Notes under the pieces: generated by a model
Databases searched by the model: none
What the model saw: the letters and a program-made list of their open reading frames with translations, nothing else
What the model was told of the DNA's origin: nothing
Translations under genes and position numbers: made by a program
Part shown: positions 21,159 through 33,031 of the stretch, piece after piece
Numbering within the stretch: the stretch's first letter is position 1
How the letters are laid out: each line of letters opens with the position of its first letter
Origin: Schizochytrium sp. TIO01
Lineage: Eukaryota; Sar; Bigyra; Thraustochytrida; Thraustochytriidae
Length of the DNA stretch: 64,000 nt
NCBI GenBank assembly: GCA_004764695.1
Contig: SMSO01000032.1
Coordinates: forward strand, 8,018,668-8,082,667
Direction: 5' to 3'

Positions 21159-24100
21159 AATGTTCTCGTACCAGAACAGTTCCTATTTACCTATAGCCAA
21201 CCCCTACTATCCCTCCCCAGAAAGTGAACGGAACTAAGCGTTGCAAGATAGGAAGTTTGCGGGGGTACTCTGGGTGTCCAAGGTTAGACAACGGCAAGGT
21301 TATACCGCAAAGGAGCGTGTGCATTTCGAGCTACTATGCGACACAAGGCCACGCATGCACCCCTTCCCGCGTGTTGATCGAGTACATGCGACGACAGACC
21401 GGTCAGCTGAACGAGATATAGGACTTGCATAGCAAACCATTAGGGATCCTGGGGCGAGGCGCAGCGATCTATCCGATCCAAGACTGCGACCTGTACAAGG
21501 GTCGCTCACTCTCGTTGCTGTGGGAGGAGGGCTCTCTCCGGAAAGGATAAAGTGCTATGGTAAATAATAGGTAGCCTTGTAGCTATGAAAGGAGATCTCT
21601 CTGCTTCTTGTAAGAAGGACCTGTTTCTGTTGGGTGCCTCTTTGGAGGAACTCATAGGAGTGTGGAGACAACCTCGAGGAAGTGAAACATTGTGGAAGTT
21701 CTTCAATATCGTCAGCGGCAGCGGGATCCATAGGTAACTGGTAAGGGGGCTTAGAGGTTATCAATAATTAATAACAATAAATCAGGGTTTAAATATTGCC
21801 TGTTTAAAGGGAAAATGAAATAAGAGAATGAAGGCTTGTTCTGATGCTTTTAAAAACAGTTATTTTGGTACTGTATATTGTTTATTGGTACTGTATATTG
21901 TTTATTTGAGAGAACTTTAACTTGAAAAGGGATGAAGTGAAAGACGTTTTAGAAGAAGAAGAAGAAGAAGGAGGAGAATGATTGTGGGGAGATGGATATC
22001 TATGGTTGCTGGTGTATCTGTCTCTGTCGATCTTTTTCTGGCGTTCCTTGGATTGAACCTAATCTGGAGTCCAATTGGCTCTCGAGATAAGAGGATGGTT
22101 ACCAAGGGCTGCCTTCCCTGCCACCTGCGTGGTAAAGTCGAAGGATGCACGGAAGGCGCGGAGGTGTTTAGGAGGTAAAAATCGCTCGAGCAGAGGAAAA
22201 GAAGAAAAAAAATCAACATGAGAATGAATACAAAGCGACCAAGTCTCTCTTTTTTGATGGAGCAAAGTTTCTCTCTCCAATAAAACAAACAATTAGTTTT
22301 TTGTTTTGGTTTTTTTAAACTTAAAAATTGTAAATGATCCTGCCACGGTTTTGCGCGTCTTTGCGGATGGAAACATTCTCATGAAAAAGCAGCGAGTGCA
22401 AGAAAGCAGTGGCAAAGTGTCGATGAGAGGAACTTCACTTTACGCGATGCACTACTTATTGTGGTCAAAGGAAGCTTTTCTATAGTACTTTGTATAAGAA
22501 AAAAGTAAGAAAGGTTAAAAATAAAAATAAAATAATATTAATAACTATTTACATAAATAGAAGCGGTGTAAACCATTTGAATGTGAGGATTTATGATTTT
22601 TATTTTCTTTTGATTGTTTTTTAAAAATAAAAATAAATGTTCAAACTAAAATAAGTAATCCAACAAAAAGTTTTCTAAATATCATCTCGAGAGTTGAAGA
22701 AGAGGACGTGCGAAAAGAGAAGAACCTTGAACAGGCATTGCTGTTTCAAAAACAAAATAACTGCAAGACCCTTAAATCGAAGAAACTTGTACCAGGGAGC
22801 TCGCTGTCAGGCAACGTGGCTGGTCGAACAACTTGAATCAGTTTTCGGAGTATTCCAAACACTATGGAGTGATTGATCCTGCAGTAACGATGTGTCAGCG
22901 AGTTGTCCACCTGCTGCGCATCATGGGATCCAGAATTTACAGAATATGCAGGAGAATCCGCAATCCCGCTTACGAGGTTGATGTTGCATATGCTTACTAA
23001 AGATGAAAAATGCAAAGTACCTGCGAAAGTCCAGATTTACTTAATCCAGACCCAGCTAAGCTTACCAGAAGCATAGCAAGGTGAAGGTTTTATAATCCTC
23101 GGATTTGGGAACATGACGAAATCAGGAGTATATCCAACGTCTAAAATTTTACTGTTTAATGATCGTATTCTCACAGGGGAGATTTGTGCTTGAACTTGTG
23201 GAGCCTTTGCCTTCGTAGCTAGCTAGCTCTACATTCATTTGCTTTGACGCACAAATGAATGCTGAATGTGCCATAGCAGATCTCCCTTCTTCAGCATGGC
23301 CAAGCCGAACAGCTCCGCGCAGGTACTGCTGCTCCCGCTATCGACACAATTGCTTGCAGGTAACGACTGGTAATCATTGGTGATGGCGACCCTCTGGCGC
23401 AACGAAGCCCATGGCTCAGTCAGGCAGATTCTGCTCCTCGGTTGCGCGAACAAGTATTCAATCGTGATGTATGCGCAACTTGAATTACAAGTTGTAATAT
23501 CCTTAGATCTTCCTGGCGTTTTCTCGAGTGAGCCATTTCCCGACCAAAAGCTATGAGCTCTTCTTCTTCTTCTGCCTCAGGGTCAGAGTGCGAGTTTTCA
23601 TACCGACAACGAGCCCATGCCGTTGGCCTGGTCGCTGATCATCATCCCCAGCGCTGTTCAAGCATTCTTGATATCGTCACCAGTTCCATTCCAGTCATTC
23701 GAGCCACCCGAAGAAAGAAAGCAATTTTCCAAGAACGAGTTATAAGAGAGCTTCCTCTTGCTCTTCTATCATGTTTTAACATAAAAGCAAGATGGCGGCC
23801 CATTTACTTTTTACTTTTACTTTTTATTCTTTGTTCTTTTCATTCTTTATTCTTTTTATTCTTTTTATTCTTTCTTCAAGTTGTTATTCTTTCTTTGTTC
23901 AAATAAGTCAGTATTGGATTTGTTTTCTATCAGAGTAAAAAAAATACATTCAATACAATATGAAGCTCCGCTGTCTGATCAACGCAGCTGTGCTAACCAA
24001 TGGTGCCAAGCCTGGGGCAAAACTCGCGTGCTTCGACAACTGTTCAATCAATGTCATTTGCATCATACAATTAGTTGCATGCTCTTGAAGAAAGCAGGCA

Positions 24101-26360
24101 GAGAGTAAAATTAATAACTTTCGGCAGAAGGGAAAAGCAGGAAAGCCACGAAAAGAGAACCTCCTCGGTGTCGAAGACGATTTCGACTGCCTGAAAACGA
24201 ACCTCAAACTTCCTGTTTCACACAGGACCAAAGAAAACAAACAATTTACTTTAGCAGGGCCCCTCCACGACGAAGACGCCATCCTCATGTTCTTTCTTGC
24301 CATCGATCGATCACCACGATCATCATTGTTATCGTCATCGTCGCTATTCCATCGTCTCTCGTGCCGCCCTTCAACTGGCCTCGCGTAAATCCATGCTTTC
24401 CCTCATTCCACAAGCTGGCGCTGGTGAGTCTTTCTTTTCTTCGTGGCTCCTGCGGACTTCACCTGTGGACTTCTTGAGGTTGTTCTGCGGTGTCTCCAAC
24501 TCGCTGATGGGCCGTTGAGGCCTGTCTTTGCGCGTCGTGTCATTTGATTCATTCATGGCGGCCTGCCTCCACTTTCTCGATGAGCAGAACAGAAAGAAGT
24601 ACGTAGAACCATCCCTTGTGCTCTGAGTCGCTGACTCCACGTTCAATAGTTGAACTTGTTCGCGATCACCACAACCAAATGCCACACGATCGTGCCTTTT
24701 CTCGAGCAGGTCCGGACCGCTGTGGGTCAGGTATTCTGCCAAAGAACTCCAATTGCTTTCGAGGCACGCATGCCAAGCTGTCTGTCTATGGCATGGCGAT
24801 AGAGAATATGGTGGCCTGGACTGAGATGTTCTATCTATGTTGCGCGTGCCGACCCTTCACAAGTTAAGTTGGTGAACAGCTTTGTGCCGCTGAGCCATCC
24901 GGGCTCCAGGCTTCTTCTGTCTTCGTCCTGTCTGTCTGAACGTCGAAAACGATCTTGCTAAATTCGCTTTCCCTGCAACGTTAACGTCCAACTCGCTCGC
25001 TCGGCGTCTTCCGCTCTTCAAGGCCACCATAAGTTACGTAGCTGCGCAAACCATGGCTGGGTACGAAGCGAGATGAGTGAGTGATACTGTGCAAGGCTTA
25101 GGAGCTAACTTCAAGCTAATTGTCCCCGTTTCCCCACGCGTTCATCGCACGCATCCACTCACTCGCTCACTCACTCCTCAAGGTTTCGTGAGCTTGACAA
25201 GTTGGTGGAATGAGCGAATGAGTGGCCAGCTCGATAGCTCTCTCACTCACCCAATAAATCACTCGCTCGTCTCGGGTGTCTTCCCAAGTTCTTCGACTTC
25301 TTCTGGTTTTGTTTCACGTTCATTTTCCCAGAAGAGTGGAGGGAGGCCCAATCGAAGTTCGACACGGAGTCCAGCTCGCCTGAATGAGCCTGAAAGAAGA
25401 AGCTTCAAGCGAGTCGAGCTTCAAGATGAGCCCGAGCCTGCACGCAGCGAGGGGTGGCTCGCCTGCTGTAGAGAACGCACGTGGTACGTGCCACCCAAGC
25501 CAGCTTAACTTGGGCTTGAATCAGTCAGAGGGTGCCGTGGTCTCGCAGAAGAAGCTCTGGCGACATGCAACGCGCTCGCGAAACCGCACGCGCGGCGCCT
25601 CCACCACACAAGTTAGCTAGCTAGCTAGCTCGCTTGAATTCGAGCTCGAGCTTGAAGTTCAACTCTCGAAACTCCAGCGATCTTCACAAACCCCGGCGGC
25701 AGATCTTCGTGTGCGCAGCTCGACCGGGAGGCCACGAAGCCTCCTCGAGACGTCCAGCCTGCAGGCGGTCTTTGCACAGCTGGAGTCCACCGGCAGGCAG
25801 CATTCTTCGCTTTCTGCCTGAGCAAGCAATCAATCCTTGTGCATTGTGACCTCCAAGAAATCCTCACGGACGAGGCTTGATGGTTGAATTCAAACCCGGC
25901 CTGCTGGTACGAGCCACGCTCTGCGACCCGCTTTGTGAACCCTCCGCCGGCGATGCGCTCGTCTCAGAGCAGCGACGCTCCAAAGGCGAACTTGAAGATT
26001 TGGGTTCTTGAGCTCTTGAAACTTCGAATTTCTGCCTCGAGCAATTTGAATGAATGAACGAATGAATACCTGCCGCCTCCGCTCGTGTCCTCTCTCCAGG
26101 GAGGGCAGAAACTGCGGCTGCAGGCAGGCAGCAGGCGGTCCGCGTCTGGCACGAACGCGCCCGCCAAGGCCGGGCTTCGCGTGCCGCCATCTGCGTGCTC
26201 GCAAGCGCTCCGCTCATGCACACGCCGGGCTCTTCATTCCGCTTTGGAGCACATAATCAGTACAACCAAAACCGTCCAAAAGCACACTTGGCAATTGTTC
26301 CTTAAGCATACATAGATAACACAATGCAATGGAGTGGTTCCAATAGAGAGGCTGATTCCA
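21159..26360. other. Desert segment, no supported gene
   Basis: Mixed AT-rich and moderate-GC sequence. A long GC-rich stretch at about 25330-26230 is open in several frames on both strands (longest 143 codons, + strand from 25077), but these overlap and lack any motif I know. Short repeats include (GAA)n at 21951-21970, a 20-bp tandem doublet at 21865-21904 and a TTTTTATTC run near 23810-23880. Confidence 0.5.
21865..21904. repeat. Perfect 20-bp tandem doublet
   Basis: TTGGTACTGTATATTGTTTA occurs twice without a gap. Confidence 0.95.
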
Positions 26361-26649
26361 TTTATTCATTCATTCATTCATTCATTCATTCATTCATTCA
26401 TTCATTCATTCATTCATTTATATATTTATTATATATATTATCTAATTAATTAATTAATTAATATCTATTTATTTAATTATTCATTCATTTATTCATTCAT
26501 TATTCATTCATTCATTCATTCATTCATTCATTCATTCATTCATTCATTCATGCATTCATTCATTCATTTATATTATATTATATATATTTATCAAATTAAT
26601 TAATTAATTAATTAATTATTATTTATCTATTTATTTAATTATTCATTCA
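26361..26649. repeat. Composite higher-order repeat: two copies of an ATTC / TA / TTAA block
   Basis: Each block runs (ATTC)n, then a TTTATAT-type TA-rich stretch, then (TTAA)n, then a shared tail TATTTAATTATTCATTC. The first occupies roughly 26363-26480 and the second roughly 26481-26649. Preserved order of four sub-repeats implies duplication of a whole block, not independent slippage. Confidence 0.9.
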
Positions 26650-26716
26650 GTCAAACAAACAATGACTTTAACTGATCAGACTTTATTTTTCAAGCGGAGT
26701 CAAATGGTCATAGGAG

Positions 26717-26739
26717 AGATAGATAGATAGATAGATAGA
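26717..26739. repeat. (GATA)n microsatellite
   Basis: Five to six perfect GATA units. Confidence 0.95.
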
Positions 26740-27730
26740 AGGACAAAACTGAATCAACGATTCAATACCACAAGCAACAAAAATGAATGAGTGAGGGTAG
26801 GACCTCCTATTTGTTTCGTTTAATTGGTGCTTTCCCCCCCTTCTTTGAAAAGGTTATTGCCGGGGAGACCGAAAACAGCTGGGCAAAGAAGAGCACTCAT
26901 TCACAGGTTGCGAGGTGGCAGGAAAGCTGGCTGCAGAGCTCGACAAGTCGGGGAAAAGCAAGGCTGGAGACGCTACTTTGTGCTACGATTTGGACTTCAA
27001 CAGAGGTGCCGCCTTCACTTCTGAGCGTTATCTGTGTCGATGATTGAGTGGAGCGTTCAATACAGTTCTTTATGAAAGCTTGATTTTAAAAGGTTGTTTT
27101 TGTGTGTGTTTAAAGTAAAAGAGTTGAAATAAAACGTGAAGGTAAGTACTGGGCTACCGGCTAATAATGCGATCTTCATCTGCGTTTTTTTTTTGTCTAA
27201 ACTTGATTTCAAGGCGAAATAAAATGAAACGTTGGATACTCCTTGAGAAGCTTCGGTGAAGCGTAGAGAAGAACGAATGATTACTCACCAAATAAATTAT
27301 TCGCTCATTCAGAAACAAACACATGACGGCCCCGATCAACAGATTGCTAAATAGGTTTAGAGTAGCCAAAAAGAAAAAAGAGGTATCTGTTAAATTTAGT
27401 TTTAAGTTTTAATAAATAAATAGATAAATAAATAAATCATATGTTGACACGAAAGTTTATTTCTTTATTTGAAGTTAAATTAAACGAAGACCGAACAAAC
27501 AGTCAAATTTACTCTTCCTCGCGTTGAATTAATATTTATCAGAAGGAGCCTACATGTGTTTAAATGAAACTGAGCAATCTAAACAAAACAGAGTACAACT
27601 CTTTTCCCCACAAAGCTAGCCTACTTTCATTTATTAAAAGAATCTCCAACTCCACATGTATCGCTTCTTTAAAAAAAAACTCTTAATAAAACAATGCAGC
27701 TGCACCTAACTTCTTTTGTTTGCATTTAAA

Positions 27731-27754
27731 AATCAATCAATCAATCAATCAATC
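27731..27754. repeat. (AATC)6 microsatellite
   Basis: Six perfect AATC units. Confidence 0.95.
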
Positions 27755-28756
27755 TTTAAAAAAACATAACCATTCTAATTTATTGCTTTCCCTTTCGTTA
27801 GCTGCTGTTCTTCTTCTTGTGAGGACAGCGCCAATTCACTCAGTAGCTGATTGGTGACTTGAACGCTAGTACTCACCAGATACCCCCTCTCTCGTCCGCC
27901 TTCTGACTGAGATAGCAGCATCTGCGCGCTGGCTTCAGGGCACAGTACGAGCTCTTGTCGGGGTGCGATCGACTCGATGTGTATCTTCGGATCGGACCTC
28001 TGACCCGACTTCCATTTGTGCACGCCGCAATGCTCTTCTTTTAAAGTGCCTTTTATGATGAAATGTAGATAGAACATTCAACGATCTGGAATAAATAATG
28101 TCTCCGGTACGATGGCGTGTGCTTATGAATATAGGCGCACCTGCTTATTTGTTTGTAGACGAGGAAGAAGATATCGATATCTTCATTGGCACAGCAGAAG
28201 CATCGAGACAACTGGACCTCATACGAGGGAGAGAACTTTAGATAGAAGACGATCTTTAGTAGCGCAGTTCTCGTCGATAGTTGGGGCTGCAGAATCTGTG
28301 CGTGAACAGCGCGTCACAAGATATCTATTTTCTGGATCAGGAGATCAGCTATCCATAATAGCGACGAGAAGATATCTACATTTTTCAAGAGTCCCTATGA
28401 TTTGCCCACACCGCTCTAGTTATAATTGTTGGCTCAAAACATACATCTTTAACACGTAGTTTTAGAAGGCTCACTTGGTCCTTGAGAATCTCAAGCCTTT
28501 GAAGAAACTAATCGCTCAATCGCTGAGCACGATGTTTTCCCTTTGTTGTAAACGTTATTTCAAATCAAAATCTTCTATAATGATCCTTTCCCTCTCTAAC
28601 GCAAAAAATGCTAAAGAGCTCCAAAGAAACCCCTTTCAAAAGACTAAAGCCTCCTATGGATGATACAAATTAATAACGTTTTAAAAATTGAATAAATATT
28701 TTTATGGAACATCATCATCGCCAAACAAAAGCAGAGAGAACGCGCTTTCGCAGAAG

Positions 28757-28924
28757 AGGCTGATCGAGCGAGGCGTGTTGCAGCTGTTTCCTTCGCTGCG
28801 CCTGTGATGCGGCTTCGAGGCGGTGCTGAAAACCGGCGCCGACATTGAGTCTCGCGTGGCCCTTCTCCGGCGATTCGTAGCCCTTTCCGAGACGCCCGTG
28901 AAGGCGGAGCTCGCAACGCTGTGA
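28757..28924 (+). pseudogene. Possible coding relic in GC-rich island
   Basis: In one frame, 28808-28921 reads as 38 residues with a protein-like amphipathic pattern (including FEAVLKTGADIESRVALL and FVALSETPVKAELATL) up to a TGA at 28922. The same frame just upstream (LIERGVLQLFPSL) is cut off by a TGA at 28805. No start, no splice signals and no recognised family. It may be an eroded gene fragment or chance in a GC-rich, purine-skewed island. Confidence 0.2.
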
Positions 28925-28970
28925 GCGATCTGCTGCGTTCCCAGGTCTCTGTTTTTAACTCTTCCATCTC

Positions 28971-29097
28971 TTGCCTCTCCTTCATTCTTCTCTTTTCTTC
29001 TTCTTTCTTTTCTTCTTCTTTCTTTTACTCTTCTCTCTTTTCTTCTTTTTTCTTTTATTCTTCTCTCTTTTCTTCTTTTTTCTTTTATTCTTCTTTC
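28971..29097. repeat. Homopyrimidine tract with 30-bp period
   Basis: TC-only sequence interrupted by single A bases, with a 30-bp unit of the form TTCTCTCTTTTCTTC + TTTTTTCTTTTA repeated about three times at the 3' side. The opposite strand reads as Lys/Arg/Glu repeats, which is an artefact. Confidence 0.9.
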
Positions 29098-29747
29098 TGG
29101 AAAGGGAGAGGCAATTATATCCAAGATAAAGATTTATTAGTAGTAGACACTAGGGAATGCATAATTTAAAGAAAATGAACATGGTGGCATGTCTTAGAGC
29201 AGACAGAGGAAATTAATAAGTTTATAAAGCAGAGAGAAAGACAGAAAGAACGAAACAAAAGAGAAAGAGCTGCGCAAACAAGATGGAGATCCATCATCGC
29301 CGATCAGCATTGAAAGAAGGGTCTGCCGATGTATTATTGATGTATTGATGTATTGATTGATGTATTGATTGATTGACTCGTGAAAAGGACAAACTGCAGA
29401 TTGACGCTTCTGTTACCGTGTGTCTCTTCGTTAGTTCGGGTAGGGGAGCAGGGTGCGAGGCCCGCGCCGCACGCGCCTGAGGCATCCCTGCTGCCCAGAT
29501 CAGCCCCTGCACCCCTTCAGAGAACTTCTTTCCCTGCTGCACCTCCGCAGCCAATCAAAGGGCGATGGAAGAAAAGCATTTGATTGCAGGAAAATTATTT
29601 GGTCAAAAAGAGAGGAAAAGAAAGCTGGAGGAGGTGAGAATAAAGAGGAATTACAGCAAGCAAGAGAGAAAAGAAAGAAAAGAAGCCAAGAGAAAGGAAT
29701 TGGCTGACTAAATAAGAAGGCCAAGGCCAGTCGTCGTGAGTCTGCAC

Positions 29748-29828
29748 TTTGTTTGTTTGTTTGTTTGTTTGTTTGTTTGTTTGTTTGTTTGTTTGTTTGT
29801 TTGTTTGTTTGTTTGTTTGTTTGTTTGT
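29748..29828. repeat. (GTTT)20 tetranucleotide array
   Basis: 81 bp of perfect GTTT units, the same family as the large AAAC array at 45.9-46.1 kb, read on the other strand. Confidence 0.98.
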
Positions 29829-29987
29829 ATCTGAACGAAAGAAAGAACCTGCCTGCTTTGCTGGAGTATGTTTGTAAAGGAAATGGACTAGTTAAGCTTG
29901 AATACCTTTAGGAAAGGCACCAGTATTTAAAAAACAATATTTGTTAAAAGAAATTCAAGTTTTATTGTGAAGAAAGGTTCCTTTCTC

Positions 29988-30010
29988 TTTTTTTTTTTTT
30001 TTTTTTTTTT
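29988..30010. repeat. Poly(T) run, about 23 nt
   Basis: Uninterrupted T tract. It could be the poly(A) tail of a minus-strand retrocopy, but no retro-ORF is next to it. Confidence 0.9.
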
Positions 30011-33005
30011 AAATGTATATAATATATTTAAAAAATAAGTAATCTGATTGCACATCAGAGATTCTTTTTAAAAATGATTTCATATTAAATAAATATCTAC
30101 AAAGAGTAGACTATTGATTCAACAGAGGGAATAGCGACTGCCAAAAGGGCTCAGCATACGAAGACCGAGTGCATCATTTTTTATAGCCTGTCACTGTTTG
30201 GATGAACCTGAAAGAGTAAAGGAGCAAAGAATTGTCAGAAGTCTTAATTATGAAAGCATATGGAATTAGTTAAATTTTATTCAGAGAAACAGTCAGTTTT
30301 TGCCAGCCAGACAAACAGCCGCCAGGACCTTCTTCTGCGTTAGGCTTTAGACCATTCAGATAAGTGCTCGACTTTCAAAGAAGGAATAGTGAGTAGAGTA
30401 AAAAGATTTGCTTCTCTTATGAGCTGGTTACATTGGCAACAAAAAGGGAAAAGTGTCGGTGGGACACACATGTTAGTGTTATTACGAGCGGATCGACCAA
30501 ACGAAAATTGGTCAGCTTTGTCTAAACTACCCTTCTGTGTATTAAAGAAGAATTGATGTTTTGACCAGAATCAATAAAGTATTCTTATTTCTATTACTAA
30601 CATGCGATGAGTTTATGTAGTCAGCACTTTAAGAATGGAGTGTGCCATCAACATCTGGCTTTTATTTCTCAATCTTCACTTGAAATAAGGCAATCAAAAG
30701 TAAATTGGTTTGTTGGATAACCCAGAATCTTTCATTGGAACTTTAAAGCGAGACTCTCCTCAAGTGATTTATACTTCTCGTGTGTGAGTTTTCCACTTGG
30801 ATAGAAACCTGTTGTATCATATTTGGCAAGTCAACGCAGGACTTCAAGTTTATTGCAAATGCCAAAAATGAGCACTAGTTTATATGTTTAATTTGCAAAT
30901 GGCACTTCAATCCTTAATGCAGAATTTCAAGTTTTAATCAAGCCTTCTTTCTTATCGTAGTATTTCAGAAATTTAAAAAATGATGTTTTGCATTCCCAGA
31001 ATATCAGTCAACTCGATTCAATTCAGTTCCAATGCTTGGCCATTCTTCCTTGCTCGTTTTAATTCATAAATTGAATGTTGTTTGTGTAAGTCAGTTTTTT
31101 GGTGGGCAGGGCCAATCAAATACCGTTTCGATATGAAATGAATCAGCCATATTTGTGTAACACTTCGTCACCCACAAGAATCTCTATAATACTAGAAGTA
31201 ACGAATTAGGCTATTTTAGACACGCCGCCAGCGAAGATAATGCCAGCGTCAGTATTGGTATTTTATGTACGTACCAAACGCATCACAAAAGCTCGAGTTA
31301 ATACTGGCTGTTGCCAAGGCTTTGCGATTGTGCTGGTCTTCGGGCATTAAAAAAAAAAACATTTGATCTTTGGGCTGTAACAACTTTCTAATAGCATTGT
31401 TTACACTATTCCAGGGGTTATTTAGCTCCAGCAAAACGTCGCTGCAATAATTTCAGACTCTCACACACGATCAATCCATACATAATTCGCCAACTATGGT
31501 AGTTTTGAAGATTTAAGGAATCTGGACAACCTCTCGGTTGCCTGAAAAAGAGCGAGCCTAGTCACCATCGCGGCTTTGGTTGTTTCGTGGTCCTCTGATG
31601 AATGCTCTCTCGGTTCGTCTGAATAGGACTCCTAATGCTTTCGAAATATTGAGAAGAACAACGGCCACGCACTCGAATGCACAGGCCAACAGCAGGACGC
31701 CTTCTTCGCGTCTCCTCTCGGGAAGACAGCCAAGGGACGGTTAGTAAAGTGTCTCCATCCATCTCTCAGAGTGAACTAACTGAAAACGGGCGATCAAAGA
31801 AAATGAGTGACGGATGAATTGCTTCGAAGTTGTAAGAACTCTGACATTCCTGGAGAGAACGATAGTGCGAAGATTGATGAACTTATTAACTAACAAACAG
31901 CGTCGCAAAGTATTTTTACTAAATGCTACATGATGAGATACAAGAAAACCATTTTTTAAAACTAGTTCAACCGCTTTAGTTTTGAGAGATGAGGAAAAGT
32001 ATCTAGGTACAAACAAACTATAAAATAATTTTGATTTATGTGCTACCTGGGTAGCTAAAATGAACAGCACTAGCTGTTTTGGTTCTTATTTCCCCCTTTT
32101 ACATTGATTGAGGGTACTTACCGCAATCAGAGTTTCTTTTTGTTTTGTTTTTTTCACTTCTCCCTAAAGAGTTAAAAGAGTTACAGCTACCAACTCCCTC
32201 ATACCTCCAGAAGAGGTGAGGTTGTTTTTCGTACAAATAAATCTCTAACAAAACCTGTTTTCATGTTATTTCCATTAACTTTAAGAGTATATAATATTTA
32301 TTTTAAAAAGTCTTTAAAACCATTTGTTATCAAAACATGAATAAAATCACATCGAAGACCAGTTCCACCAACATGTTATTTAAAAAAACTTAAGCAAATT
32401 TTGTTTTTCTAGTTTCCCCAATGAATAACAAATTCCTAGAACAGATTGGGATTTTCCCCAAACGTTGCTCCGCTTAGGTGCTTTCACGACTGCCAAAAGA
32501 AAGAAGACTACCAAGAACCTTTAATCCTCACTAGCCGGGTCTTAGACCGCTGGTCTCTTTCAAAATTTTGTTCCTGTTCTTCTTCCTGTTCCGCTTCGCA
32601 CAGTGATGCCTTGGAGCCACAGTGCGCGCAGTTTAATTTACTTTCTTCTTGTTACAAAGTACCTGAATTAAAACCAAATACAAACCAGATGGTTAACAAT
32701 TATCGTGAGATTCCGAGTCCTCAAAAGCTGGCCTGCAGCGGCTGTAGCTTGAATCATCCTCAACTAGCTTCAACAAACTCCGCAAATCAGCTTCCAGCCG
32801 GAAGATCAGCATCCCCAGAGCCGCAGATTTGCTTGCTTGCGCTGGCGCTTCGCTTCTTCTCGTAGCCTCCGCGAGACGTGGGACCGGCGCTTATTGGGCT
32901 CGATTATGCAGCCACTGAGCTGGCTGCTCTGCTTCTGCATGAATAAATAAATGCATGGGTAGATGAACCAGTGGATGAATGAATTTATTAGAAGGACTTT
33001 GTTTG

Positions 33006-33031
33006 GATAGATAGATAGATAGATAGATAGA
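33006..33031. repeat. (ATAG)6 microsatellite
   Basis: Six perfect ATAG/GATA units, same motif as at 26717. Confidence 0.95.

Larger units (their letters stand above)
26650..30100. other. Desert segment rich in simple repeats
   Basis: AT-rich spacer with GATA, AATC, pyrimidine and GTTT arrays, and one GC-rich island (about 28740-28930) listed as a possible gene relic. No complete gene is supported. Confidence 0.55.

Noticed and set aside
23400-23465. Possible tRNA (TGGCTCAG and TTCAATC)
   Set aside because: D-stem and acceptor stem cannot form.
29988-30010. Poly(T) as a retrotransposon tail
   Set aside because: No reverse transcriptase-like frame or target-site duplication visible next to it.
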